Shown one piece after another: positions 33,865 through 41,742 of a DNA stretch of 41,742 nt. This stretch comes from Saccharicrinis sp. (lineage in GTDB: Bacteria; Bacteroidota; Bacteroidia; Bacteroidales; Marinilabiliaceae), in NCBI GenBank assembly GCA_024635555.1, contig JAGXIO010000055.1, positions 1-41,742 on the forward strand, read 5' to 3'. Numbering within the stretch: position 1 is the first letter of the stretch; each line of letters starts with the position of its first letter. A program made the position numbers and the translations under genes. The notes beneath the pieces are model-generated. The model was given only the letters and a program-made list of their open reading frames with translations, had not been told where the DNA came from and did not search any database.

Positions 33865-35178
33865 ATGATGAAGAAAATACTCTTTTATTGGAACGAGCTA
33901 AGATCAACATTCTGGTTCATCCCTGTTATATTTATTTTATTTTCAATTGCTCTGGCACTTACGTTTGCTTATTACGATAGCCAATTAACATTTCCGAACC
34001 AAGGCTTGTGGCGCTATATTTTGGTAGGAAGTGCCTCATCTGCTCGCAGCATATTGGTAACTATTTCGGCTGCCATGATAGGTGTAGCCGGAACCGTTTT
34101 TTCCATTACTTTGGTTGCACTCACCTTAGCATCGTCGCAATTTGGCCCTCGCCTTATCCGTAATTTTATGTACGACCGTTTTAATCAGGTGGTTTTGGGC
34201 ACTTATATTTCTACCTTTATTTATTGTTTAATGGTGCTGAACACCATAAAGGAAACAGAGCAGTTTATTTATATTCCCTCCCTCTCCATACTATTTGCCA
34301 TTATGGCTGCTGTGGGTAACATCGTACTCCTTGTGTTTTTTATTCATCACATATCTGTGAGCATTCAGGCCGACAAGGTTATCTCGGATATTTCGGAAGC
34401 CATGTCGAAAAATATCACCACCTTATTCCCAACAGAATTCGATAACGACCAAAGCAAAAAGCAAGAATACGATGAAGATACGATAAAAAAAGCCTACAGC
34501 TACAAGCACGGTATTGACGCAACCCATAGTGGATATGTACAATATATCGACAGTAAACCAATGATTCGTTTGGCAGGCGAATTTGATATGTTAATTCAAT
34601 TAAATTTTAGGGCGGGAGATTTTATTGTAAACAAGCTTGCATTAGGCACTATTTACACCAATAAAAAAATCAAAGATAAACTAATAAATAAAATTCGCGA
34701 TCAGCTCATCATCGGTAAAACCCGAACCCCTCAGCAGGACGCGGAGTACGCTATCCATCAAATGGTTGAGATAGCTGCCCGGGCGCTGTCGCCAGGCGTT
34801 AACGATCCCTTCACAGCCATAGCTTGTATCGACAACCTTACCTCAACTATGTGTTACCTATCTACTGTAAAATTTCCACCTAGATATCGCTGCGATGATG
34901 ATGGTAAACTACGCCTTATTCAAGAAACGCTTTCGTATAACGGAATGCTAAATGCATCGTTTAATCAAATAAGGCAATACGCTAAGGGAAGCCCATCGGT
35001 AGTTATTCGCTTGATGGATGCATTAATAACTATAGACAAGTACATCGAGCAGCCAGAATACAAAAAGTCCGTTCAAAAACATGCTACAATGGTGATGAAC
35101 ATGGCAAAAGAGGTATTTATAGAACAAAACGATATAAAAGATGTTGAAGATAGGTACGGCTTAATTATGAAAGAGTGA
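33865..35178 (+). CDS. DUF2254 domain-containing membrane protein
   Basis: A 437-residue protein with about four transmembrane helices in the first half (about residues 15-35, 62-88, 108-130 and 138-165) and a large soluble C-terminal half. Family-typical segments are LVTISAAMIGVAGTVFSITLVALTLASSQFGPR, QADKVISDISEAM, and IAARALSPGVNDPFTAIACIDNL. The family is widespread but uncharacterised. It begins 78 bases after the EEP gene with adjacent ATG ATG codons; a T-rich stretch in the gap may reduce read-through. I know no reason to link it functionally to the genes on either side. Confidence 0.88.
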   Translation: MMKKILFYWNELRSTFWFIPVIFILFSIALALTFAYYDSQLTFPNQGLWRYILVGSASSARSILVTISAAMIGVAGTVFSITLVALTLASSQFGPRLIRNFMYDRFNQVVLGTYISTFIYCLMVLNTIKETEQFIYIPSLSILFAIMAAVGNIVLLVFFIHHISVSIQADKVISDISEAMSKNITTLFPTEFDNDQSKKQEYDEDTIKKAYSYKHGIDATHSGYVQYIDSKPMIRLAGEFDMLIQLNFRAGDFIVNKLALGTIYTNKKIKDKLINKIRDQLIIGKTRTPQQDAEYAIHQMVEIAARALSPGVNDPFTAIACIDNLTSTMCYLSTVKFPPRYRCDDDGKLRLIQETLSYNGMLNASFNQIRQYAKGSPSVVIRLMDALITIDKYIEQPEYKKSVQKHATMVMNMAKEVFIEQNDIKDVEDRYGLIMKE

Positions 35179-35197
35179 GTAATCTTTTGCTTTATAT

Positions 35198-35228
35198 TTT
35201 CGGTGGACAAACTAATTTGCTATTTTTG
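35198..35228 (+). promoter_or_regulatory. Putative trxA promoter
   Basis: The -7 element TATTTTTG (35221-35228) matches TAnnTTTG exactly. A weak -33 element TTTC (35198-35201) lies 19 bases upstream. Start of transcription near 35234 would give a leader of about 40 bases before the trxA ATG. Confidence 0.55.
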
Positions 35229-35274
35229 CAAGAGAACAAATAAAATTAAAGTATTAATATATAATAATTACGTT

Positions 35275-35592
35275 ATGGCAATTGAAGTAACAGATGCAAA
35301 TTTTGATGAAATAGTTTTAAAATCAGACAAACCTGTATTGGTTGATTTTTGGGCTGAGTGGTGCGGACCTTGTAGAATGGTTGGACCTATTGTAAGTGAA
35401 TTGGCAAACGATTATGGCGACAAAGCCGTTGTTACTAAAATGGATGTGGATAGCAACCCTGCAACATCTGCAAAGTTTGGCATCAGGAATATACCTACCA
35501 TTCTATTTTTTAAAAATGGAGAAATAGTTGACAAGCAAGTGGGTGCAGTTCCAAAAACTGTATTGGCCTCCAAGCTTGATGCACTGATGTAA
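35275..35592 (+). CDS. trxA: Thioredoxin
   Basis: A general cytoplasmic disulfide reductant. The active site WCGPC (Cys30, Cys33) lies in VDFWAEWCGPCRMVGP, followed by the cis-Pro motif NIPTILFF and KNGEIVDKQVGAVPK. I start at 35275 (MAIEVTDANFDEI), 105 residues, the standard length. An upstream in-frame ATG at 35203 would add 24 residues that overlap the predicted promoter and have no family match. The gene has its own promoter-like box upstream and a clear terminator at 35611-35640, so it is probably monocistronic. Confidence 0.95.
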   Translation: MAIEVTDANFDEIVLKSDKPVLVDFWAEWCGPCRMVGPIVSELANDYGDKAVVTKMDVDSNPATSAKFGIRNIPTILFFKNGEIVDKQVGAVPKTVLASKLDALM

Positions 35593-35610
35593 TCGAAAAA
35601 ATTAAAATTA

Positions 35611-35640
35611 AAAGGTCGTTCGTTAAGGATGACCTTTTTT
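35611..35640 (+). terminator. Rho-independent terminator after trxA
   Basis: AAAGGTC (35611-35617) pairs with GACCTTT (35631-35637), and a run of eight or nine Ts follows. It lies 19 bases after the trxA stop. Confidence 0.85.
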
Positions 35641-35740
35641 TTATTTTCTGCTTTTTACTGCTGCTTTCTGCTATTCCATGCACAAAAGCATACAATAACT
35701 CAAATATTCCATTTACCTTTAATAAAAATACGAGAAACTT

Positions 35741-36331
35741 ATGGATGCTACTTTGTATGATTCGTTTTGGTTTGTGTATGTTTTGCTTCCCATTCTAATT
35801 TTTGTTTCTCGAATTATGGATGTTAGCATTGGTACTTTACGTATCATATTTGTATCCAGAGGTGATAAAATAATTGCTCCCATTTTGGGTTTCTTTGAAG
35901 TCCTTATTTGGCTGCTAGCCATTACGGGCATAATGGCTAACCTCGACAATTGGCTAACTTATGTGGCCTATGCCGGAGGATTTGCCGCCGGAAATTATAT
36001 TGGCTTGTTTTTGGAGGAACGCATGGCACTTGGTATCCGCATGATACGTATCATTACCTCACGCGATGCCAACCCCTTAATTGCAACACTCCGCAGCGGT
36101 GGCTATGGTGTAACCACGGTACGCGCAACAGGTAAAGATGGCCCTGTGCATCTTATTTATACCATTGTACCCCGAAGCCAAACCAAACCGGTAATCGAAA
36201 AGGTAAAGGAATTTAATCCCAGAGCTTTTTACTCCGTAGAAGATGTTAGAGGAGTAAACAACGACAGCTTTACTTTTGGCAATCCCACAGCCAATAGCAT
36301 AACACCTCGTTGGTTGCGAAAAGGTAAGTAA
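35741..36331 (+). CDS. UPF0316 family membrane protein (DUF5698/DUF2179)
   Basis: A 196-residue protein. The first ~95 residues hold about three membrane helices (FVYVLLPILIFVSRIMDVSI, PILGFFEVLIWLLAITGIM, and WLTYVAYAGGFAAGNYIGLF). Residues 100-175 form a DUF2179 domain (TLRSGGYGVTTVRATGKDGPVHLIYTIVPR), a ferredoxin/PII-like fold thought to bind small ligands. The family, including YebE-like UPF0316 proteins, has no settled function. It stands alone between the trxA terminator and the convergent toxin-antitoxin pair. Confidence 0.88.
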   Translation: MDATLYDSFWFVYVLLPILIFVSRIMDVSIGTLRIIFVSRGDKIIAPILGFFEVLIWLLAITGIMANLDNWLTYVAYAGGFAAGNYIGLFLEERMALGIRMIRIITSRDANPLIATLRSGGYGVTTVRATGKDGPVHLIYTIVPRSQTKPVIEKVKEFNPRAFYSVEDVRGVNNDSFTFGNPTANSITPRWLRKGK

Positions 36332-36354
36332 TAAAGTAGTAAACTTAGAAGAGA

Positions 36355-36380
36355 AAGATTACTGTAAAGTGGAGTAGTCT
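36355..36380. terminator. Weak hairpin between convergent UPF0316 and higA genes
   Basis: AGATTACT pairs with AGTAGTCT (one T-G wobble), followed a few bases later by a short T-run (AATTTTT). It is in a good position to end the UPF0316 transcript, but the run is interrupted. Confidence 0.4.
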
Positions 36381-36388
36381 GCTAATTT

Positions 36389-36739
36389 TTAAGTCAATAA
36401 AACTTCTGCTGGTATTTTCAATCCTTTGTATAGTGATTTTACCATACGTAATGTCAGCTTTCTTTTTTTATTAAGTATCTCACTAACTCTACTTTGGCTT
36501 CCTAAATATTGCACCATATCCAAATTAGTCATACCCATTTGTTCCATGCGGAATTTTATCGCATCAATTGGGTCTGGAGGTGCAATCGGATAATGCTTCA
36601 TCTCATATGATTCTACTAAGGTTACCATTAAATCTAATTCATCACCTTTTAAAGTATCTTTTTTTGCCCCCCACAATTCCTCAATTTTGCTTATGGCAGT
36701 ATGGTAATCTTGTTCTGTTTTAATTGGTCGAATATCCAT
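36389..36739 (-). CDS. HigA-type antitoxin, XRE-family helix-turn-helix
   Basis: A 116-residue protein with an N-terminal dimerisation/toxin-binding part (EDYHTAISKIEELWG...KGDELDLMVTLVESYE) and a C-terminal HTH (IKFRMEQMGMTNLDMVQYLGSQSRVSEILNKKRKLTLRMV). The layout matches HigA antitoxins of the RelE-like HigB systems. I start at the ATG at 36739, two bases after the toxin's stop; a TTG at 36745 would add two residues and overlap the toxin. The toxin gene lies first, as in most HigBA loci. The antitoxin would neutralise the toxin and probably repress the operon. Confidence 0.88.
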   Translation of the reverse strand: MDIRPIKTEQDYHTAISKIEELWGAKKDTLKGDELDLMVTLVESYEMKHYPIAPPDPIDAIKFRMEQMGMTNLDMVQYLGSQSRVSEILNKKRKLTLRMVKSLYKGLKIPAEVLLT

Positions 36740-36741
36740 AA

Positions 36742-37035
36742 TCAAATCGTTTTAGCATCAATTTTATCGTATTGCTTATGAGTTCCGATAAATCTTATAA
36801 AAAGCACTTTAAATTCGTAATCACACGCAACTACTAATCTGTAAACATTACCTTTAATATTAAAAACCACCCTTCCATCTCCGACAATACTTGCACTTTT
36901 ATATTGTTGTTTCAGCTCATTTGAGTTTTTCCACTCAGCTGTTTTAACATCGTGATACCAAGATCTCAAGGAAACTTCGGAATCTGCATTTCCCAATTTG
37001 GGATATCCTATTTTTTTGGGAATATTAAACGACAC
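36742..37035 (-). CDS. HigB-type mRNA interferase toxin
   Basis: A 97-residue HigB_toxin-family protein (RelE/ParE-like fold): LRSWYHDVKTAEWKNSNELKQQY, SASIVGDGRVVFNIKGNVYRLVV, and FIRFIGTHKQYDKIDA. The family cleaves mRNA on the ribosome. The only plausible start is GTG at 37035 (MSFNIPKK), since the frame is open upstream for only seven codons before a stop and has no internal ATG. Homologues tend to start a few residues earlier, so initiation might be weak or the 5' end slightly eroded. It is paired with the HTH antitoxin two bases downstream. Confidence 0.87.
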   Translation of the reverse strand: MSFNIPKKIGYPKLGNADSEVSLRSWYHDVKTAEWKNSNELKQQYKSASIVGDGRVVFNIKGNVYRLVVACDYEFKVLFIRFIGTHKQYDKIDAKTI

Positions 37036-37119
37036 TTCGTCAATGCCTACAACTACTCAATAATTACTAGTCTTAAAACTTTGTGACATAAGGATTTATG
37101 GCATTATAAAGCATTGAGA

Positions 37120-37725
37120 CTAAAGCAGCACCACACCACAAACCACCACAACACCAAGCATAAAACCTGCATAAACTTGTTTTGGATTGTGCGCTCCGAG
37201 CAATAACCTGCTACTACCAATGAATCCTGCTGCCACCAAAACTGCCAACATCCATAAATGTGTGGTGATGCCATAATTGAGCCAAATGGCCAGCAATGCT
37301 CCCAACAAACCACCAATACCCAACATGTGAATACTTATTTTCCAGAAAAAGGAAATAAACAAGGAAAGCAGAACGGCTAATAACGTGCCCAGATAAAACA
37401 AGGTGATAAATGTAGGAGGATTAAACTTTTTGAGAAAGAAATAACCTATCATAAAAAAGGCTGCCGTACTTAGTAAGGGTACCAACCTTTCTCGGGCAGT
37501 TTCCATTTGCATCGATTTAATTATGCGTAGTTGCAATAATAATGGCATAATACTCAAAGGCAATATGCAAGTACTAACCAGCACAATAATAACGATAAGT
37601 CTACGATATTCGAATGGAATAAAGGTGATATGGCTTTGGGTACTGAAAATAACCAAGAGCCCTAAAGTGGGCATCAATAAGGGGTGTAGCACCAGCGATA
37701 GTGCAGAGGCAATTTTTTTTATCAT
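37120..37725 (-). CDS. PAP2-like membrane protein, phosphatase motifs degenerate
   Basis: A 201-residue protein with five or six membrane helices. It fits the phosphatidic acid phosphatase type 2 fold by position of its loops: a TARERLVP loop in place of KxxxxxxRP, HMLGIGG in place of PSGH, and SRLLLGAHNPKQVYAG in place of SRxxxxxHxxxD. The last motif keeps Ser, Arg and His but lacks the final Asp. Catalysis on lipid phosphates is possible but not assured. It follows rpoN by 20 bases on the same strand, so it is likely co-transcribed with it. Confidence 0.75.
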   Translation of the reverse strand: MIKKIASALSLVLHPLLMPTLGLLVIFSTQSHITFIPFEYRRLIVIIVLVSTCILPLSIMPLLLQLRIIKSMQMETARERLVPLLSTAAFFMIGYFFLKKFNPPTFITLFYLGTLLAVLLSLFISFFWKISIHMLGIGGLLGALLAIWLNYGITTHLWMLAVLVAAGFIGSSRLLLGAHNPKQVYAGFMLGVVVVCGVVLL

Positions 37726-37745
37726 GCGATAAATTTATTTTATTT

Positions 37746-39197
37746 TTACAATTCTTTGCGCAGCCTAGCAACCGGAATATTTAGCTGTTCGCGATATTTG
37801 GCCACCGTTCTGCGTGCAATGTTATACGATTTTTCCTTTAAAATTAGCGCAAGCTTATCATCCGTTAGCGGCTTTTTTTTATCCTCACCCTCAATACATT
37901 CCGACAGTATTTTTTTTATCTCACGCGTCGAAACCTCTTCACCGCTATCGGTTTGCATTCCTTCCGAAAAAAAGAATTTAAGCGCAAAAATACCAAAATG
38001 TGTTTGTATGTATTTGCTGTTCGAAACTCGTGAAATAGTTGATATGTCCAAATTAGTTACCTCGGCTATATCCTTTAATATCATAGGCCGCAGCTTTGTT
38101 TCGTCACCTTCCGAAAAATACTCCTTCTGATAATCAATAATAGCCTTCATGGTAACCATCAGTGTATTTTGACGTTGCTTTATGGCATCAATAAACCACT
38201 TGGCAGAGTCTAACTTTTGCTTTACAAACATCACTGCATCCTTTTTGTCCTGCGAGCGATTTTTTTTGTTGGCCGAATAATCCTGCAACATATTGGAATA
38301 GGTTTGGCTAATCCTCAATTCAGGAACATTGCGCGTGTTCAGGCTCAGTATAGGCTCATCATCCTTCATCTCCAATATAAAATCGGGGATGATATATTGA
38401 ACCGCTTTGTGCATAGGGTTGCTGTAGGAGCTTCCGGGTTTAGGGTTTAGCTTTAATATTTCGTCCATGGCATCCCTAATCTCGTCATTCTCAAGATTCA
38501 GGCGCTTGGTAATTTTTTCGTAATGCTTTTTGGTAAACTCGTCAAAATGGCTTTTTATAATATTATAAGCATCATTGATGGCCGGAAAAGAACGGTCTTT
38601 TTTCTCAAGTTGCAGAATCAAACATTCCTGTAAATCGCGGGCACCTACACCCGGCGGTTCAAAATCTTGAACAACTTTTAAAACTTCAAGCGCTTCGTTT
38701 TCTTCTACCTCTACATTTTGCCCAAAAGCAATATCGTCTATTATCTCCTCAATTTCGCGCCGTAAATAACCATCTTCATCAATATTACCAATAATCTGCT
38801 CGGCGATTAAAAGCTGCCTTTCATTTAACATGCGCATGCCTAACTGTGTAGTCAAATGCTCGTAAAAAGTGGTTCCATCCGAAAACGGAATATCCTCATG
38901 TTTATCGTCTTTCGAGAAATTTCGTGCCTGTAATTTGTAGGCGGGTATATCTTCGTTCTGGATGTAATCATCAATAGAGAGTTCATCTTTCTCACCCTCT
39001 TGTTCCTTCACTTCAGGTTCATCAGAATCTTCATTATCGCGTCCTTCGCCCTCAAGCTCCAACACCGGATTCTCTTCAATCTCCTTTTTAATACGTTGCT
39101 CAAGTTGAGCCGCAGGTATCTCCAACAGCTTTATCACCTGTATTTGCAAGGGCGATAATTTTTGAAGCAATTTTTGTTGTAAGCTCTGTTTTAACAT
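37746..39197 (-). CDS. rpoN: RNA polymerase sigma-54 factor
   Basis: The alternative sigma factor for -24/-12 promoters, needing AAA+ activators. The N-terminal activator-interacting region is Gln/Leu-rich (LKQSLQQKLLQKLSPLQIQVIKLLEIPAAQLEQRI). A very acidic linker follows (about residues 45-90), then the core-binding domain and the DNA-binding domain. The RpoN box ARRTVAKYRE is at about residues 461-470. Length 483 is normal. It is separated from the upstream asnS by a strong terminator, so it has its own promoter in the 272-base spacer; I found only a weak -7 box there (minus-strand TAATTTTG, 39299-39292). No sigma-54 activator is encoded in this window. Confidence 0.95.
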   Translation of the reverse strand: MLKQSLQQKLLQKLSPLQIQVIKLLEIPAAQLEQRIKKEIEENPVLELEGEGRDNEDSDEPEVKEQEGEKDELSIDDYIQNEDIPAYKLQARNFSKDDKHEDIPFSDGTTFYEHLTTQLGMRMLNERQLLIAEQIIGNIDEDGYLRREIEEIIDDIAFGQNVEVEENEALEVLKVVQDFEPPGVGARDLQECLILQLEKKDRSFPAINDAYNIIKSHFDEFTKKHYEKITKRLNLENDEIRDAMDEILKLNPKPGSSYSNPMHKAVQYIIPDFILEMKDDEPILSLNTRNVPELRISQTYSNMLQDYSANKKNRSQDKKDAVMFVKQKLDSAKWFIDAIKQRQNTLMVTMKAIIDYQKEYFSEGDETKLRPMILKDIAEVTNLDISTISRVSNSKYIQTHFGIFALKFFFSEGMQTDSGEEVSTREIKKILSECIEGEDKKKPLTDDKLALILKEKSYNIARRTVAKYREQLNIPVARLRKEL

Positions 39198-39386
39198 ATC
39201 GTTCTTTCTTCAACCTGTTGTTATAGTGCAAATCGCCTAAGCAAAAAAATAATACTATTTTTCCGGGTACTTTTCGGAGGGCACTGCCTAACAAAATTAA
39301 GATAAATCGCTTAATTATACGCCACCCCAACTTCATTTTTCACTAAGTTAGTACAAATAGATTTAAAGTGGCGTGATTTTTGAAAG

Positions 39387-39417
39387 CAAAAAGCAGCTTA
39401 CCTTTCGGCAAACTGCT
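39387..39417 (-). terminator. Rho-independent terminator after asnS
   Basis: On the minus strand, an 11-bp stem AGCAGTTTGCC / GGTAAGCTGCT (two G-T wobbles) encloses a GAAA tetraloop and is followed by TTTTT. It lies about 55 bases past the asnS stop and cleanly separates asnS from rpoN. Confidence 0.87.
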
Positions 39418-39469
39418 CTATTTAAATACTTTATCTCTTTAATTTTCCGACACCTTTATTTCATGCTCA

Positions 39470-40918
39470 TTAAAACTCAGCATTTTTAGGTGAGCGTGGA
39501 AATGGTATCACATCTCTAATATTCGTCATTCCGGTTACAAACAGCATTAAGCGTTCAAATCCCAGTCCGAAACCACTATGAGGTACCGAACCAAAACGGC
39601 GGGTATCTAAATACCAATACATTTCTTTTTCAGGCAAATCTAGTGCCCGCATGCGTTGCAACAATTTATCGTAACTTTCTTCGCGTTGCGAGCCACCGAT
39701 AATTTCGCCTATCTGCGGAAAAAGTACATCCATGGCTCTCACCGTTTTGCCATCATCGCTTTGTTTCATATAAAAAGCTTTTATAGACATGGGATAATCC
39801 GTAAGGATAACCGGTTTTTTAAAGTGCTTTTCAACCAAGAAGCGTTCATGCTCGGCTTGCAAATCGCTGCCAAAACCTTTTATGGGATATTGGAACTGAC
39901 CTTTCTTCTGCGGTTTGGAATTCATTAAAATATCTATGGCTTCCGTATAAGTTAAGCGTATATAATCGTTTCCTACCACAAAACGCAGCTTCTCCAGCAG
40001 TTCCATCGACTGGTCGTCGGCTTTTTTGCTTTTCTCTTCCTCTTGCAAACGCTTACTCAAAAATTCCAATTCCTCGGCACAGTTTTCCAGCGCATAGTTA
40101 ATCAGGTATTTGGTAAACTCTTCGGCCAAATCCATATTATCGTTCAGGTCGTAAAAAGCCATTTCGGGCTCAATCATCCAAAACTCTGCCAAATGACGGG
40201 TTGTATTTGAATTTTCGGCTCTAAAGGTTGGGCCAAAGGTGTAAATATCGGACATGCCCATGGCTGCCAACTCCCCTTCCAACTGTCCTGACACGGTAAG
40301 ATGTGTAGATTTACCAAAAAAGTCCTGACTATAGTCAATTGCGCCTTCTTCTGTTTTTGGGGGTTTATTTAAATCGAGCGTGGTAACTCTAAACATTTCG
40401 CCAGCACCTTCGGCATCCGAGGCGGTAATAATGGGCGTATGAATGTTATAAAATCCTTTGTTCGAAAAAAAGTTATGAACGGCAAAAATCATCGTATGGC
40501 GAACCCGCGTAATAGCTCCAAAGGTATTGGTGCGGAAGCGAAGGTGGGCGATATCACGCAAAAATTCCAAGGAATGCTTTTTAGGTTGAAGTGGATAATT
40601 ATCGGCACTGCAATCGCCTACCACCTCAATATCAGTGGCCTGAATCTCCACATTTTGTCCGCTTCCCGCCGACTCGCTTAAAGTACCTATGACCGAAAGA
40701 GCAGAACCAGTTGTGATTCGCTTGAGTAGCTCCTCACTAAATTTTGTAGCATCGGCAACAATCTGTAAATTATGAATAGAAGAACCATCGTTAAGGGCTA
40801 TAAAATTAACGAATTTATTACCTCTGCGGGTTCTTACCCATCCTTTTACATTTACCTCCTTACCAAATTCTGTTTCTTTTAGAAGAGCGGCTACTTTTGT
40901 TCTGCGAATATGTTCCAT
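39470..40918 (-). CDS. asnS: Asparagine-tRNA ligase
   Basis: A class IIb aminoacyl-tRNA synthetase. The N-terminal OB-fold anticodon-binding domain shows [26 protein letters not shown]. Motif 2 is [22 protein letters not shown] and motif 3 is [20 protein letters not shown] near the C-terminus is typical of AsnRS. Length 482 is normal. It is bounded downstream by a strong terminator and upstream by about 120 bases before the NUDIX gene on the same strand. Confidence 0.96.
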   Translation of the reverse strand: MEHIRRTKVAALLKETEFGKEVNVKGWVRTRRGNKFVNFIALNDGSSIHNLQIVADATKFSEELLKRITTGSALSVIGTLSESAGSGQNVEIQATDIEVVGDCSADNYPLQPKKHSLEFLRDIAHLRFRTNTFGAITRVRHTMIFAVHNFFSNKGFYNIHTPIITASDAEGAGEMFRVTTLDLNKPPKTEEGAIDYSQDFFGKSTHLTVSGQLEGELAAMGMSDIYTFGPTFRAENSNTTRHLAEFWMIEPEMAFYDLNDNMDLAEEFTKYLINYALENCAEELEFLSKRLQEEEKSKKADDQSMELLEKLRFVVGNDYIRLTYTEAIDILMNSKPQKKGQFQYPIKGFGSDLQAEHERFLVEKHFKKPVILTDYPMSIKAFYMKQSDDGKTVRAMDVLFPQIGEIIGGSQREESYDKLLQRMRALDLPEKEMYWYLDTRRFGSVPHSGFGLGFERLMLFVTGMTNIRDVIPFPRSPKNAEF

Positions 40919-41040
40919 TTGTGGTTACTTATTTTATAAAAGGCTTATTTTTTTTAAAGCCACGAAATTAATCATTTGTTTGCGAAAGATGGAAATATGT
41001 ACCAACTTATTTTTTTATTTCTATTTCGTTTTACTGAATT

Positions 41041-41655
41041 CTAAATCCATTTCAATTCAGCCAAAACTTCTTTTATGCTGGCATAGGTATTTTGATTTAC
41101 CTTCGCCATATCGTCGGCAAGCATCCACACCGCTTCGGTTATATCTTCCTCTGTCTGTGGTTTTGGATTGCTATTACCGTCATATTTCATTTGGTACCAA
41201 TAGGTTTTTTTCAGTATCAATTTCCCCTTTAGTCTATAGGTGTGATACGTGGGGCTTAACGGTTTCACAATTTCCAGCGGGCCAATAGCGCACTCCTCCT
41301 CCACCTCGCGAAGAGCCGTTTCTTCCATCGACTCCCACTTTTCGGCCTTGCCCTTGGGTAAATCCCAAACGCCCAAACGATGAATTACCAATATTTTGCC
41401 CTCGCTATTAAACACCACTCCTCCTGCCGCATCTATCCTTTTAAAACACTTGGCGAATTCAGCCATCAATTCATCCAAGTCGTGATGATAAATAAATGCT
41501 TTCTCTATTTCCTCTCGTTTTTCGAAATTTAATGTGAAATCGAGCAATTCCTTGTTGTTGGAATATTTAAAGATGGCACCAAAGTCAGGACTTAGATCCC
41601 TTTCGATATTGTTGGTCAACAAAACCATTCTATCCTTAAAAAAAACTTTATACAT
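41041..41655 (-). CDS. NUDIX hydrolase
   Basis: Hydrolyses a nucleoside-diphosphate-linked substrate. The Nudix box reads GKAEKWESMEETALREVEEECAI, fitting GX5EX7REUXEEXGU except for Ala in place of the last Gly. The surrounding AAGGVVFNSEGKILVIHRLGVWDLPKG is typical of the fold. A ~65-residue N-terminal extension precedes the Nudix domain. I start at 41655 (MYKVFFKDRMVLL), which matches the usual N-terminus; an in-frame ATG at 41664 would add three residues. Its 5' end abuts or overlaps the divergent pyrE start. Substrate specificity cannot be told. Confidence 0.88.
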   Translation of the reverse strand: MYKVFFKDRMVLLTNNIERDLSPDFGAIFKYSNNKELLDFTLNFEKREEIEKAFIYHHDLDELMAEFAKCFKRIDAAGGVVFNSEGKILVIHRLGVWDLPKGKAEKWESMEETALREVEEECAIGPLEIVKPLSPTYHTYRLKGKLILKKTYWYQMKYDGNSNPKPQTEEDITEAVWMLADDMAKVNQNTYASIKEVLAELKWI

Positions 41656-41658
41656 TTG
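41651..41658 (+). promoter_or_regulatory. -7 box of pyrE, inside the NUDIX gene start
   Basis: TACATTTG is an exact TAnnTTTG match. It ends five bases before the pyrE ATG, so transcription would start at or within a base or two of that ATG and the message would be leaderless. The -33 region is not clear. Confidence 0.55.
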
Positions 41659-41662
41659 TGGC

Positions 41663-41742
41663 ATGAAAAATATATCAGAAAATATAGCAGAACAATTGCT
41701 ACAAATTAAGGCAATTAAATTGCAACCTACAAACCCATTTAC
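41663..41742 (+). CDS. pyrE: Orotate phosphoribosyltransferase, N-terminal fragment (3' end outside window)
   Basis: Only 26 codons are in the window: MKNISENIAEQLLQI, then KAIKLQPTNPF. This matches the well-conserved N-terminus of Bacteroidota PyrE, in which AxxLLQIKAVKLxPxNPFTWASG is usual. The enzyme makes orotidine 5'-phosphate in pyrimidine synthesis. The start codon overlaps the alternative NUDIX start on the other strand. The identification rests on a short stretch, but its motif and its neighbour agree. Confidence 0.82.
   Translation, partial: MKNISENIAEQLLQIKAIKLQPTNPF

Noticed and set aside
39100-39336. 78-residue minus-strand frame between rpoN and asnS
   Set aside because: It overlaps the rpoN 5' end in another frame and shows no domain.

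Overview
This 41.7 kb window looks like chromosomal DNA of a Bacteroidota bacterium, probably near Marinilabiliales or Bacteroidales. The evidence is an AT-rich sequence, start codons in A-rich contexts without Shine-Dalgarno sequences, several TAnnTTTG-type promoter boxes, and Bacteroidota-style gene neighbourhoods (asnS-rpoN-PAP2; mutL followed by two rhomboids and a membrane endonuclease/phosphatase). I see no rRNA, tRNA, CRISPR array, prophage or intact insertion sequence.

Layout. 1-1210: the 3' end of a hybrid histidine kinase, then a frameshifted kinase remnant. 1903-8263 (+): topoisomerase IV subunits parE and parC, shikimate kinase aroK, and a metallo-beta-lactamase-fold hydrolase. 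8503-21786 (-): a nearly complete branched-chain amino acid (BCAA) locus, transcribed ilvC, then [leader peptide/attenuator], ilvD, ilvB, ilvN, leuA, leuC, leuD, a second isopropylmalate/citramalate synthase-family gene, and leuB. 22278-28096 (-): a three-gene sensory cluster (hybrid kinase; REC-HisKA protein with a decayed ATPase domain; membrane PAS-PAS-PAS-GAF protein). 28361-36331 (+): a small membrane protein, mutL, two rhomboid proteases, a membrane-anchored EEP enzyme, a DUF2254 membrane protein, thioredoxin and a UPF0316/DUF2179 membrane protein. 36389-41655 (-): a HigBA-type toxin-antitoxin pair, a PAP2-like membrane protein, rpoN (sigma-54), asnS and a NUDIX hydrolase. The first 80 bases of a divergent pyrE follow at the right edge.

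The most striking find is a small gene at 19946-20011 (-). It encodes a 21-residue peptide in which 10 residues are Ile, Val or Leu. It lies just downstream of a Bacteroidota-type promoter and just upstream of a 12-bp stem plus T6 terminator ahead of ilvD. Three RNA segments can pair as 1:2, 2:3 or 3:4, the arrangement of a classical ribosome-mediated attenuator. It would tie expression of ilvD-ilvBN-leuACD-leuB to the charging of tRNA-Ile, tRNA-Val and tRNA-Leu.

Other notable points: the spacers of the BCAA operon carry a dispersed repeat family (GC-rich hairpin, CGGGATGTC, then degenerate AGATAAGAGAC-type arms); the ParC C-terminus is a pentapeptide resembling a sliding-clamp-binding motif; pyrE appears to be leaderless and overlaps the 5' end of the NUDIX gene; and the middle protein of the sensory cluster appears to be a pseudokinase.
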